Below the pieces are notes generated by a model. That model had not been told where the DNA came from. It saw only the letters and a program-made list of their open reading frames with translations, and ran no database searches. 64,000 nt of DNA from Devosia sp. (GTDB lineage: Bacteria > Pseudomonadota > Alphaproteobacteria > Rhizobiales > Devosiaceae), in assembly GCF_014860165.1 (NCBI RefSeq), contig NZ_JACZKG010000043.1, positions 124,001 through 188,000 of the forward strand, in the 5' to 3' direction. How positions within the stretch are numbered: the first letter of the stretch is position 1; the number at the start of each line of letters is the position of its first letter. Position numbers and translations under genes: made by a program. Shown here in pieces: positions 44,122 to 52,602 of this stretch.

Positions 44122-45465
44122 ATGCAAGCAGCGACCCGCTCACGCCTGACCCTCGCCTGCATCCTGGTGACGATCCTGCTCGATATGATCGGCGTCGGCA
44201 TCATCGTGCCGGTGCTGCCGGAACTGCTGGAGGACCTGACTGGCGGCAGCATGGCCAATGCGGCGGTCATCGGCGGCTATCTGGTCTTCACCTACGCCTT
44301 CATGCAGTTCGTGTTTTCGCCCGTGTTGGGCAACCTCTCCGATCGCTTTGGCCGTCGTCCGGTTCTGCTGGGCTCGCTGCTCGGCCTCACCTTCGACTAC
44401 CTGATGATGTCGATCGCCCCGGTGGTCTGGTATCTGTTCATCGGCCGCATCATTGCCGGCTGCGCTGGCGCGGCCGTCGCGACCGCCACCGCCTATATGG
44501 CCGATATCACGCCGCCCCATAAGCGCACCCAGCGCTTCGGCCTCATCGGTGCCGCATTCGGCCTCGGCTTCATCATCGGCCCGGTGATCGGCGGCGAACT
44601 GGGCGAATTCGGCGCCCGCGTGCCCTTCTTTGCGGCAGCAGGTCTGGCCTTCGCCAACTTCCTGTTCGGCCTGCTGGTCCTGCCTGAAAGCCTGCCCAAG
44701 CATTCCCGCCGCAAATTCGACATCCGCCGTGCCAATCCGTTCGGCGCCGTCCTTGCCCTCAAGCAGTATCCGGTCGTGCTCTGGTTGCTGGCCGTACTCT
44801 TCGCCTTCTCGCTTGCGGCACAGGCCTTGCCGACCGTGTTCAGCTACTTCACCGTGGAAGTGTTCCGCTTCACCTCGTCCAATATCGGCCGCGCCCTGGG
44901 CGCCTTCGGCATCGGCTTTGCCATCTGCCAGGCCTTCCTCGTCGGACCTATGGTCAAGCGCGTCGGTGAGCCCCCGGTGGCCATACTGGGCCTGCTCGCC
45001 GCCATCGTCGCCTTCGCCGGCGTGGCCTTTACCGACCAGGTGTTCTACCTCTATGTCTTCATCATGATCGGCGCCATCAGCGGCCTGGCCGCCCCCGCCA
45101 TCAACGGCGTGCTATCGCGCCAGGTGCCCGACAACGCCCAGGGCGAGTTGCAGGGCGCCGTCAACGCCGCCAACTCGCTGGCGACGATTATCGGTCCGCT
45201 CGCCGCGACGCAGATCTTCTCCTATTTCACCCACGCGGCCGACTCGCCCGGCTACTTCCCCGGCGCGCCGTTCCTCGCCGCGGCCATCTGCGTCGTGGGG
45301 GCCCTCGTGCTGTTCACCTTCGCCGCCTGGCGCTTCGAGCTCGGCCACCGCCCCTCGATCGCCAACAAGCCCCACGTGCCCGACATGCCGCCACCGGGCC
45401 AGATTCGTGTTCCGCCCATCGACGAAGATGCCGACAATCCAGATGCAGATCCGCCTCGCCACTGA
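44122..45465 (+). CDS. MFS transporter, TetA-like
   Basis: 447 residues, 12 predicted helices. The N-terminal LDMIGVGIIVPVLPELL, the loop 2-3 motif GNLSDRFGRRPVLLGSL and the motif C-like GLGFIIGPVIGGELGEFG are those of the drug:H+ antiporter TetA/TCR group. Substrate unknown. The last 35 residues are Pro/Asp-rich and cytoplasmic. Its 3' end overlaps the GNAT gene by about 38 bp, so they are probably cotranscribed. Confidence 0.9.
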   Translation: MQAATRSRLTLACILVTILLDMIGVGIIVPVLPELLEDLTGGSMANAAVIGGYLVFTYAFMQFVFSPVLGNLSDRFGRRPVLLGSLLGLTFDYLMMSIAPVVWYLFIGRIIAGCAGAAVATATAYMADITPPHKRTQRFGLIGAAFGLGFIIGPVIGGELGEFGARVPFFAAAGLAFANFLFGLLVLPESLPKHSRRKFDIRRANPFGAVLALKQYPVVLWLLAVLFAFSLAAQALPTVFSYFTVEVFRFTSSNIGRALGAFGIGFAICQAFLVGPMVKRVGEPPVAILGLLAAIVAFAGVAFTDQVFYLYVFIMIGAISGLAAPAINGVLSRQVPDNAQGELQGAVNAANSLATIIGPLAATQIFSYFTHAADSPGYFPGAPFLAAAICVVGALVLFTFAAWRFELGHRPSIANKPHVPDMPPPGQIRVPPIDEDADNPDADPPRH

Positions 45466-45925
45466 CGCCGACTGGCCCCATCTCTGGGCGATCATCGAGC
45501 CGATCATGCGGGAAGGCGAGACCTTCGCCCTGCCCCGCGACGGCACTGAGGCCGTTGCCCGGGCCTATTTCGCCTCGCCCGAAAAGGTCAACTTCGTTGC
45601 CGAGGAAGACGGCGTCGTCTTGGGGGCCAGCTACGTCCGTGCCAACCAGCAGGGCGGTGGCAGCCATATTGCCAATTGCGGCTACATGACCGCGCCGGCC
45701 GCGCGGGGCCGTGGTATTGCCCGCGCCCTCTGCGCCCATTCCATTGATTATTGCCGCGCCCAGGGCTTCCAGGGCATCCAGTTCAACTTCGTGGTCTCGA
45801 CCAACGAGGCCGCCGTGCATCTCTGGCAGAGCTTCGGCTTCGACATCCTGGCCCGGCTACCCAAAGCCTTCAACCATCCCCGCCTTGGGCTGGTGGATGC
45901 CCTGCTGATGTTCAAGCCGCTCTGA
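45428..45925 (+). CDS. GNAT-family N-acetyltransferase
   Basis: 165 residues. The acetyl-CoA site is in YMTAPAARGRGIARALCAHSIDYC (about 88-110) followed by GFQGIQFNFVVSTNEAAVHLWQSFGFDI, which are motifs A and B. Substrate unknown. ATG 45428 or 45443 are both possible; the overlap with the pump gene suggests coupling. Confidence 0.88.
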   Translation: MPTIQMQIRLATDADWPHLWAIIEPIMREGETFALPRDGTEAVARAYFASPEKVNFVAEEDGVVLGASYVRANQQGGGSHIANCGYMTAPAARGRGIARALCAHSIDYCRAQGFQGIQFNFVVSTNEAAVHLWQSFGFDILARLPKAFNHPRLGLVDALLMFKPL

Positions 45926-45946
45926 GACGCCGCATCGCCCGGTGGG

Positions 45947-46315
45947 TTAGCCGGGAATGCCGCTCAGATGTTCATGCACGATCCGCCAACCGTCCGCTTC
46001 ATGGCGGAGCACGGTTGTCCCGCGTCCGATCCCCGACGCTTCCTGGCCGTTGATCGAGGCCTTCCAATTGAACTGGTAGATGCAGCTTGCCGCCATGTCG
46101 CCCACGGCGATCCAGCGCAGCTCGCTTAGCCAGTAGATCTCATCCCCCATACTGGCCCAGGTTCGCTTAAAGGCGCCGCTTATGGCCGCATGTCCCACAA
46201 ACGAGCCATCGTTGAACCAGAAGACTGCGTCCGCGGCGATCAGCGGCGCGACAGCGTCGAACCGGTGGAGGTTGATCTGGCTCTCATAGAGCTTCAGCAG
46301 GTCTTGCGGCGTCAT
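45947..46315 (-). CDS. SnoaL/NTF2-like protein
   Basis: 122 residues matching the NTF2-like cone fold: helix DLLKLYESQINLHRFDAVAPLIAADAVFWFNDGSFVGHAAISGAF, then strands WIAVGDMAASCIYQFNWKA and TTVLRHEADGWRIVHEHLSG. The C-terminal WRIVHEHLS is typical of the calcium/calmodulin kinase II association-like/DUF4440 group. It may bind a small molecule or be an isomerase; no more can be said. Confidence 0.85.
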   Translation of the reverse strand: MTPQDLLKLYESQINLHRFDAVAPLIAADAVFWFNDGSFVGHAAISGAFKRTWASMGDEIYWLSELRWIAVGDMAASCIYQFNWKASINGQEASGIGRGTTVLRHEADGWRIVHEHLSGIPG

Positions 46316-46325
46316 CGCATCGCTC

Positions 46326-46357
46326 CAAACAAAAGGGCCCCGCGCAGAGGCGGGGCC
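46326..46357 (-). terminator. Rho-independent terminator after gnd
   Basis: On the minus strand GGCCCCGC and GCGGGGCC form an 8-bp stem with a 6-base loop, followed by CTTTTGTTTG. It separates the gnd transcript from the NTF2-like gene. Confidence 0.85.
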
Positions 46358-46381
46358 TTCGACTCGTTGTCAGGTCACGGC

Positions 46382-47800
46382 TTATTTGCCCAGCGTGCTC
46401 GGCCAGGTGCCGTGCAGGTCCGTTCCACGGCCGACGATCTCGAAGCCATGTGCGCCGAAGAAGTCGCGCTGGCCCTGGGTCAGGTTGGCCGTACCCTGCG
46501 CCTGGCGGTAACTGTCGAAATAGCTCAGCGCGGCCGAGAGGCAGATCATCGGGAATTCGCCTTGGGCCGCAGCGGCAACCACTTTGCGCAGCGACGGATG
46601 GCTGTCCTTCATCAGCGCCACGAAATCAGGCACCACCAGCAGGTTGGCATTGCCACCCTTGGCATAGGCCGCCGACATCTGGTCGAGGAAGCGCGAGCGG
46701 ATGATGCAGCCAGCGCGCCAGATCTTGGCGATGGTGGCGAGCGGCAGGCTCCAGCCATTCTCCTCGGAGGCCTTGGCGATGACCGCGAAACCCTGGGCAT
46801 AGCTGACGATCTTGCCGGCCAGCAGCGCCTTTTCGAGATCGGCCAGCGTCACATCCGTCTTGGCGCGGTTGGGCTTGCCATAGATAGCTTCAGCCGCCAC
46901 GCGCTCATCCTTGCGCGAGGAGATCGAGCGGGCCGCGACGGCGCCCTCGATGGCCGTTGCCGGCACACCCATCTGCTGGGCCACGATAGCGGACCAGACA
47001 CCGGTGCCCTTCTGGCCGGCCTTGTCGAGGATCAGCTCTACCAGCGGCTTGCCGGTCTGGTCATCGACCGCGGCCAGCACGTGGCCGGTGATTTCGATCA
47101 GATAGGAGTTAAGCGGACCCTTGTTCCAATCCTTGAAGACGTCGGCACATTGGGCTGGGCTCATGCCCAATCCGTCGCGCATCACGCCATAGACCTCGGC
47201 GATCATCTGCATGTCGCCATATTCAATGCCGTTATGAATGGTCTTGACGAAGTGACCGGCACCACCCTCGCCCAGATAGGCCACGCACGGCTCGCCGTTG
47301 AACTTGGCGGCAATGGCGGTCAATACTGGCTCGGCATTGTGCCATTGCGCCTTGGAGCCACCAACCATGATCGAGGGACCATGGCGCGCGCCCTCTTCGC
47401 CACCCGATACGCCGACGCCGAGATAGCCGATGCCCTTGGGCTTGAGATAGTCGAAGCGGCGCTGGGTGTCGGTGAACAGGGAGTTGCCGCATTCGATGAT
47501 GGCGTCTCCCTGCGAGAGGTGCGGCAGCAGCTGTTCGATCATCTCGTCGACCGGCTTGCCGGCCTTGACCATGATGATGATCGAGCGCGGCGCCTTGATG
47601 GCCTGGATGAATTCGCTGAGGTCGGCCTTGGGAATGACCTTGCCGTCCAGGCCCTGCCCCTTGGCGGTCGTGACGAACTCGTCGATCTTGGACGCCGTGC
47701 GGTTGTGAACGGCGATGGTGTAGCCTTTTTCGGCAATGTTGAGGGCGAGGTTGCTTCCCATCACCGCCAGGCCGATCAGGCCGATATCCGCAGTCGACAT
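46382..47800 (-). CDS. gnd: 6-phosphogluconate dehydrogenase (decarboxylating)
   Basis: Oxidative decarboxylation of 6-phosphogluconate to ribulose 5-phosphate with NADP+. 472 residues (usual length), NADP site IGLIGLAVMGSNLALNIAEKG (residue 6 on; a GLAVMG variant), catalytic KTIHNGIEYGDMQMIAEVY (about 185), and C-terminal RGTDLHGTWPS. ATG 47800 (MSTADIGLIG) follows GGAAGGA. Divergent from the SDR gene, with the shared upstream region 47801-47991. Confidence 0.96.
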   Translation of the reverse strand: MSTADIGLIGLAVMGSNLALNIAEKGYTIAVHNRTASKIDEFVTTAKGQGLDGKVIPKADLSEFIQAIKAPRSIIIMVKAGKPVDEMIEQLLPHLSQGDAIIECGNSLFTDTQRRFDYLKPKGIGYLGVGVSGGEEGARHGPSIMVGGSKAQWHNAEPVLTAIAAKFNGEPCVAYLGEGGAGHFVKTIHNGIEYGDMQMIAEVYGVMRDGLGMSPAQCADVFKDWNKGPLNSYLIEITGHVLAAVDDQTGKPLVELILDKAGQKGTGVWSAIVAQQMGVPATAIEGAVAARSISSRKDERVAAEAIYGKPNRAKTDVTLADLEKALLAGKIVSYAQGFAVIAKASEENGWSLPLATIAKIWRAGCIIRSRFLDQMSAAYAKGGNANLLVVPDFVALMKDSHPSLRKVVAAAAQGEFPMICLSAALSYFDSYRQAQGTANLTQGQRDFFGAHGFEIVGRGTDLHGTWPSTLGK

Positions 47801-47991
47801 ACGACAGTCCTTCCGAGGTCTTCGTCTTGAATACATGCGCTACGCGCGGCGGCGACCTGACCACAATCCAGCCGCAGACGGAAGTCGTATTAGCGGAAAA
47901 ATTGGCCGATTGGCCAGCCTTGTATGGAAGAAACTATTGCCAGCGTAGTGGCGCCTCCCCTAGGGTCCGGCAACGTTTCGGGAGGACGCTC
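47801..47991. promoter_or_regulatory. Divergent control region between gnd and the gluconate 5-dehydrogenase-like gene
   Basis: 191 bp between two divergent starts, AT-richer than the flanks around 47885-47950 (TATTAGCGGAAAAATTGG, then ATTGCC). Probably holds both promoters. No operator is obvious. Confidence 0.45.
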
Positions 47992-48756
47992 ATGCCATCG
48001 CCATTCGACCTCAGCGGCAAGCAAGCATTGGTGACGGGATCGAGTCGCGGGCTGGGCTATGCCATGGCAAAAGCCCTCGCCGAAGCCGGTGCATCGGTCG
48101 TGCTCAATGCGCGGGACAATGTCGCCCTGGGCGCCGCAGCCGCCGATCTGTCGGCCACCGGCGCTTCCGTCAACGCCGTCGCCTTCGATGTCACCAGCCG
48201 CGACAGCATCAACGAAGCGGTGACCTATATCGAGGACCAGCTCGGCCCGATCGACATCCTGGTCAACAACGCCGGCATGCAGTTCCGCTCCAGCCTCGAG
48301 GCCTTCCCGCCCGAGAAATTCGACCAGGTTATCGCCACCAACGTGACCTCGGTGTTCAATGTCAGCCAGCCCGTTGCCCGCCACATGATCGCCCGTGGCG
48401 CCGGCAAGATCATCAACACGTGCTCGCTGATGTCCGAGCTGGCGCGTCCTTCGATCGCGCCCTACGCGGCCAGCAAGGCCGCTGTCGCCAATCTTACGCG
48501 CGGCATGGCGGTCGACTGGGCCCGCCATGGGCTCAACGTCAATGGCATCGCGCCGGGCTATTTCGCCACCGAACTCAACGAAGCCTTGCTCAAGGACGAC
48601 AAGTTCAACGCCTGGATCGAAACCCGGACGCCCATGGGCCGCTGGGGCCAGCCCGAAGAACTCGGCGGCGCCGTGGTGTTTCTGGCCTCCGAAGCAGCGC
48701 GGTTCGTCAACGGCCACATCCTCTATGTCGATGGCGCCTTCACCGCCACGGTGTGA
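47992..48756 (+). CDS. SDR-family oxidoreductase, gluconate 5-dehydrogenase-like
   Basis: 254 residues of the classical SDR type: NAD(P) site TGSSRGLGYAMAKAL (about 15-28), NNAG (about 88), catalytic Ser in CSLMSEL (about 140), and YAASKAAV (Tyr/Lys about 155). The opening PFDLSGKQALVTGSSRGLG closely resembles gluconate 5-dehydrogenases, and the cluster with gnd and gluconokinase supports a gluconate/5-ketogluconate role (inference). GGGAGGA precedes ATG 47992. Substrate not proven. Confidence 0.85.
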   Translation: MPSPFDLSGKQALVTGSSRGLGYAMAKALAEAGASVVLNARDNVALGAAAADLSATGASVNAVAFDVTSRDSINEAVTYIEDQLGPIDILVNNAGMQFRSSLEAFPPEKFDQVIATNVTSVFNVSQPVARHMIARGAGKIINTCSLMSELARPSIAPYAASKAAVANLTRGMAVDWARHGLNVNGIAPGYFATELNEALLKDDKFNAWIETRTPMGRWGQPEELGGAVVFLASEAARFVNGHILYVDGAFTATV

Positions 48757-48758
48757 TT

Positions 48759-49022
48759 TCAGGCCGGCGTCTTGGGCGACTTGGGAACAACACCCGAGCA
48801 GGTGGTAATGCCCTGGTCGCGCGCGCAGGTTACGTCCAGCCCGGAATCGGTCTTGCAGGTGCCCGCATTGTTGCCATGGGACGTAAAGTCGCCGCCCATG
48901 CTGGCGCAATTGCCGGCAAACTGGCCAATATTGAGCTTGGTGGACGTATCGTAGAAATTGTCGACTGCAAACGCCGGCCCGACAGACAGCCCAAGGGCAG
49001 CAATGATAGCGAGGGTTTTCAT
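48759..49022 (-). CDS. Small secreted Cys-containing protein
   Basis: 87 residues with a signal peptide (MKTLAIIAALGLSVGPAFA). The mature part has four Cys (NCASMGG, GTCKTD, VTCARD, TTCSG), which suggests two disulfide bonds. No family recognised. Convergent with the SDR gene, 2 bp apart. Confidence 0.65.
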   Translation of the reverse strand: MKTLAIIAALGLSVGPAFAVDNFYDTSTKLNIGQFAGNCASMGGDFTSHGNNAGTCKTDSGLDVTCARDQGITTCSGVVPKSPKTPA

Positions 49023-49178
49023 GGCAGTTCTCCGATCCTGCTCGGGACGCCGGCACCATGCCGCCCCCGAACAAGACCATCCTGCCTCGGCTAACCTGCA
49101 CCGGCGCTGGCCCCGCCATTCAGCCGGTATTCACCGCCACAGCCGCCAGTCCCTGCAAATGAATGGGAGCCATCTTTC

Positions 49179-49724
49179 ATGTCGTCGCTGATCCCCGCCC
49201 GCATCATCATCGTCATGGGCGTCAGCTCGTCCGGCAAATCCACGGTCGGTCAATCCATCGCCCGGCGGCTGCATGTGCCGTTTCTCGACGGTGACGGCTA
49301 CCATCCCGATGCCAATGTCGAAAAGATGCGCGCCGGCATTCCCCTGACCGATGAGGACCGCTGGCCATGGCTGGAGCGGCTTGCGCTGGCCCTCCACGAG
49401 GCTGCCGACAAAAAGGGCGCCGCAGTCGGGGCCTGTTCCGCCCTGCGCCGCGTCTACCGCGATTTCCTCACCGAGAAAGCGGGCGAACCGATCCTCTTCG
49501 TCTACCTGGAAGGCTCGCGGGAAGTTATCGGCGAGCGCATGGCGAAGCGGAAGCACGAATACATGCCCACCAGCCTTCTCGAAAGTCAGTTCGCCACACT
49601 GGAAGTGCCTGACCCGGCGCTCGAGAATGTTCTCGTCGTGCCGGTGATCGACAGCGTCGACAAGATCACCCAGACGGCAATCAAGTCACTCGATCACCTC
49701 AAGACCTTCAAGCGCTGGCAATAG
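49179..49724 (+). CDS. gntK: Gluconokinase (GntK type)
   Basis: Phosphorylates gluconate to 6-phosphogluconate, the substrate of Gnd. 181 residues: P-loop MGVSSSGKSTVGQSIARRL (13-31), FLDGDGYHPDANVEKM, PLTDEDRWPWLERL, GACSALRRVYRDFL and the C-terminal domain (YMPTSLLESQFATLE). All are classical GntK blocks. Overlaps the 3' end of the minus-strand gene by 17 bp. Confidence 0.95.
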   Translation: MSSLIPARIIIVMGVSSSGKSTVGQSIARRLHVPFLDGDGYHPDANVEKMRAGIPLTDEDRWPWLERLALALHEAADKKGAAVGACSALRRVYRDFLTEKAGEPILFVYLEGSREVIGERMAKRKHEYMPTSLLESQFATLEVPDPALENVLVVPVIDSVDKITQTAIKSLDHLKTFKRWQ

Positions 49725-50289
49725 GCCGATCAAGCCAGGCCTGACCGCGCGCCGACAGGCGATAGCCGACATCGAGACTCTCGGTCAGCCCCAGCGCCTT
49801 GAGCCGGCGCACATTGCTCTTGAACTTGAGCTTTTCGACACCCAGCGTCGCCGCCAGTTCCTGTGCCGAATGGCCGGGGTTCTGAGCGATCAATTCCAGC
49901 GTCCGGCGGACCCAGGGCGTGCCGCCGTCCATCCGGCTCAGCGTCTGGCCGATGGCTTGGGCATCCGCATCCGAAAGCGCCGCGCTTTCCCGTAGCGCCA
50001 CGCGCGGGTCCTCGCCCTCATAGTGCAGGCGAATGCGGTAGAGCGTTCCCTTGCGGTCACCCAGCATGGCGTCGAGATCGTCCCGCCCGTCAAAGCCGGC
50101 GCGTTTGAGATCCTCCTGCGTCACCGCGTTCAGCGCGATGACATCCACCGCATCGATCGCCAGCACCCCGGCAGCCGTGGTGAGCGTACCCCCGGTCTTG
50201 ACCGTCGGCCGAATCCAGCGGCGAAACGCCGTGTCCACCCGCCCTGACCTGATCGCCTCAAAATCGTCTGCGTTGATCAGCATGGGCAT
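49708..50289 (-). CDS. PUA/ASCH-like protein with C-terminal winged helix
   Basis: 193 residues. The N-terminal half (about 5-95, FEAIRSGRVDTAFRRWIRPTV, GGTL, KRAGF, YRIRLHYEG) has an ASCH/PUA-like pattern and is clearly related to the 94-residue protein at 54844-55128. The C-terminal half is a winged-helix-type DNA or RNA binding unit (ELIAQNPGHSAQELAATLGVEKLKFKSNVRRLKALGLTES). The combination suggests an RNA- or DNA-related regulatory protein; function unknown. Possible extra member of the minus-strand run after MerR. Confidence 0.65.
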   Translation of the reverse strand: MPMLINADDFEAIRSGRVDTAFRRWIRPTVKTGGTLTTAAGVLAIDAVDVIALNAVTQEDLKRAGFDGRDDLDAMLGDRKGTLYRIRLHYEGEDPRVALRESAALSDADAQAIGQTLSRMDGGTPWVRRTLELIAQNPGHSAQELAATLGVEKLKFKSNVRRLKALGLTESLDVGYRLSARGQAWLDRPIASA

Positions 50290-50362
50290 TCTCCGTTGGG
50301 ACAGCGACTATCGGCACGGCAGAACACCGCTCCTGGCCAGGTCATGCGCCACCCATAGCGTT

Positions 50363-50391
50363 GGAGCGCCGGCCTGTCACGCCGGCGCTCC
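50363..50391. terminator. Hairpin between the MerR and PUA-like genes
   Basis: GGAGCGCCGGC (50363-50373) pairs with GCCGGCGCTCC (50381-50391) around seven bases. No T tract follows on either strand, so it may be a weak terminator or mRNA stabiliser. Confidence 0.4.
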
Positions 50392-50402
50392 GTTCATTGC
50401 CC

Positions 50403-51176
50403 TCAATCCGCCTGCCGCTTCGCCCAGGACCGCATCGCGGAGGTGAGATAGTCGGCGAAGCCGGGCTCGATCGCCTCGTAACGGGCGCGGAAGTCCGGGT
50501 GCTCGTAGATGTCAGCCAACCCGGCATAGGCCTCGGGCGCGCAATCCCTGCCCCAGGACCGCCCGACCCAGGCGCGGTGCCGCTCGATCATGAGGTCAAG
50601 ACTAGTCGCCTGCGGCGGTATCCCGCGCCGCAGGCCCTCGGCCAGCCCCTGCTCCACGGCCTCCAGCTCGGCCATCGCGGCCGCTATTTCGTCCTGGCTC
50701 ATCTCGGACATGGCCTTGCGGCTATGCTCGATCTGCACTTCCATATCGGAGCCATAGTGCTCGACCAGCCAGGCCTCGTACTCCGCCTGCTTCTCGGGCG
50801 ATACCACGCCCGAATACAAATCCGCGTCCTTCATGGCGCGATCTCCTTTCAGTCTGGCGATCGTGCGGTCGATCGTCTTGACCATCCTGGCGTATCGCTT
50901 CGCCTGCTCCTCCAGCCGCTCGCGCTGCTTTTGCAGCGTCGCCAGCTTGTCGAAGCCGGGCGCATCGAGAATGGCTCCGATCTCCGCGAGCGGAATATCG
51001 AGCTCCCGATGGATGAGGATCTGCTGCAGGCGCAGCAATTCCTCTTCGCCGTAATAGCGATAGCGATTGTCACCAGTAAACGCGGGCTTCAGCAGGCCGA
51101 TTTCGTCATAATGATGCAGCGCCCGCACCGAGATGCCGGCAAGCTGCGCTAATTGATTGACGGTATAGGTCTTCAT
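50403..51176 (-). CDS. MerR-family regulator with TipAS-like effector domain
   Basis: 257 residues. MerR winged helix at the N-terminus (TVNQLAQLAGISVRALHHYDEIGLL, RYRYYGEEELLRLQQI), a long dimerisation helix (about 80-130), and a C-terminal TipAS domain (about 145-250, AWLVEHYGSDMEVQ, SWGRDCAPEAYAGLADIY) that binds thiopeptide-like antibiotics in TipA. ATG 51176 (MKTYTV) is the family start. It follows the CYTH gene by 35 bp in the same direction. Confidence 0.9.
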   Translation of the reverse strand: MKTYTVNQLAQLAGISVRALHHYDEIGLLKPAFTGDNRYRYYGEEELLRLQQILIHRELDIPLAEIGAILDAPGFDKLATLQKQRERLEEQAKRYARMVKTIDRTIARLKGDRAMKDADLYSGVVSPEKQAEYEAWLVEHYGSDMEVQIEHSRKAMSEMSQDEIAAAMAELEAVEQGLAEGLRRGIPPQATSLDLMIERHRAWVGRSWGRDCAPEAYAGLADIYEHPDFRARYEAIEPGFADYLTSAMRSWAKRQAD

Positions 51177-51211
51177 CTGTCCACGCCTCCGCAAGACAGA
51201 GCGATAGTCCC

Positions 51212-51697
51212 TCACGTCGCGTCAGGGTCAACACCTGGAGGTGCGCTGGCGCGCGACAGGCTTGCATTGAAGTAGCGATCGTCATGCGTCACCTCGGCCC
51301 CGACCCAGTCGGGGAGTTCCACATGCTGGGCCTCATGCTCCAGTTCGACCTCGGCGATCACCAGCCCCGCATGGCGCCCTTCGAACACATCGACCTCCCA
51401 GGTGAGGCCCGCGAAGGGCACGATATGCCGCCGCTTCTGCAGCACATGCGGCTCCGCCATGGCGAGCATTTCCCGCGCGTCTTCTATCGGCACGTCATAC
51501 TCGTATTCCGCCCGCGACAGGCCGCGCGCTGCACCCTTGATGGTCACCATCGCCTCGCTGTCGTCGCGTGTCCGCACCCGCACGGTCGCCTTGGCATTGG
51601 ATGAGAGGTAGCCCTGTCGCAACAGCTTGTTTGATGTGACGCCCTGCTTCCAGCTGTCCGAAACCACCAGGAACTTGCGTTCGATCTCCTCGGCCAT
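51212..51697 (-). CDS. CYTH-domain protein (triphosphate tunnel metalloenzyme)
   Basis: 161 residues beginning with the CYTH signature EEIERKFLV (ExExK, residues 3-11), then KATVRVRTRDDSEAMVTIKGA, and alternating acidic strands, e.g. WEVDVFEGRHAGLVIAEVELE. CYTH enzymes hydrolyse inorganic triphosphate or thiamine triphosphate. Three bp separate it from the CHAD gene, a pairing often seen for polyphosphate metabolism. Confidence 0.92.
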   Translation of the reverse strand: MAEEIERKFLVVSDSWKQGVTSNKLLRQGYLSSNAKATVRVRTRDDSEAMVTIKGAARGLSRAEYEYDVPIEDAREMLAMAEPHVLQKRRHIVPFAGLTWEVDVFEGRHAGLVIAEVELEHEAQHVELPDWVGAEVTHDDRYFNASLSRASAPPGVDPDAT

Positions 51698-51700
51698 GGT

Positions 51701-52594
51701 TCAGCTCCTCCCCGGCAGCAGTGACCAGTATTGTTCGAACCGGTCGAGCAGCTTGGTCGGCTTCTCCGCGGTCAGTTGCCGTCCCAGCTCCAGGGCATCG
51801 AATGCCAGCACCGCCTGCCGCTCCGCAATCACCTCCCGAGCCGTGGCGACGGCGTCGTGCGTGGCCAGGGTTTCGTCGAGCACGGCGAGGTTATGGTGAT
51901 CGCCGAGCATTTCGCCCAAGCGGTCGATGGCGGCCTTGCGTGACCGCAACAGGTCGGGCGCCGTAGGCAGCAGCAGACTCACATGGTGCCAGTGATACTT
52001 GCAGTCCTTGCGCCATGCGTGCAGCGCCTCAGCCGTTTGCGCGGCCTCGACGCTCGCCAGCCCATCGCGCATGCGCCGATAGGTGCGCTCGAGGCCATCC
52101 CCGATCTGATCGAAGCCCCGCCCCGAGAGCGACCAGTCCTTGGTGCGTTTCCTGGCAGCCTTGAGCAGCGTAGCAAAATCGGCCGGCAAACGGGCCCGCT
52201 CCGCTGCCGCCGGCGCCTGGCCAAGTCCGCTTTCCAGCCACTGCATCAGCGCCGCACCATGCTCGGCATCGATGCGCGCACCGCTGTCACGTCTGGCATC
52301 GAATGCCAGCACATGGGCAAATGTCTCGACCTGCACTGCCGCGTCGCGCGTGCCCGAGAGCACGTCGGCGGCATCCCCGAATGCCCGGTTCTCCTGCTTC
52401 CACTGCTTGAAGTGCGGCTCGATCAGCCGCACAAGGCCACGCAGCTTCTTGCAGCGGCGGCGCAACCCATGCACGAGCTTGCCGAACTCTGCGCCGTCCT
52501 GGCCGCATTCCAGCAATGCCTTGTCGATCTGCTCGCGGGCAATGCTGCGCACCTGTCTCTCGATGCCGCCTCGATGGGTGAACTCAAATCCCAT
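51701..52594 (-). CDS. CHAD-domain protein
   Basis: 297 residues. The conserved His/Lys/Arg helices are visible: RRRCKKLRGLVRL (about 45-57), HAWRKDCKYHWHHVSLL (about 190), LGEMLGDHHNLAVLDETL (about 230). CHAD helices bind polyphosphate through basic patches. ATG 52594 gives the full domain. Sits between ogt and the CYTH gene in one transcription unit. Confidence 0.9.
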   Translation of the reverse strand: MGFEFTHRGGIERQVRSIAREQIDKALLECGQDGAEFGKLVHGLRRRCKKLRGLVRLIEPHFKQWKQENRAFGDAADVLSGTRDAAVQVETFAHVLAFDARRDSGARIDAEHGAALMQWLESGLGQAPAAAERARLPADFATLLKAARKRTKDWSLSGRGFDQIGDGLERTYRRMRDGLASVEAAQTAEALHAWRKDCKYHWHHVSLLLPTAPDLLRSRKAAIDRLGEMLGDHHNLAVLDETLATHDAVATAREVIAERQAVLAFDALELGRQLTAEKPTKLLDRFEQYWSLLPGRS

Positions 52595-52602
52595 GTGCCG
52601 CC

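Noticed and set aside
46190-47830. 546-residue plus-strand frame opposite gnd
   Set aside because: It is antisense to a clear 6-phosphogluconate dehydrogenase and shows no known motif.
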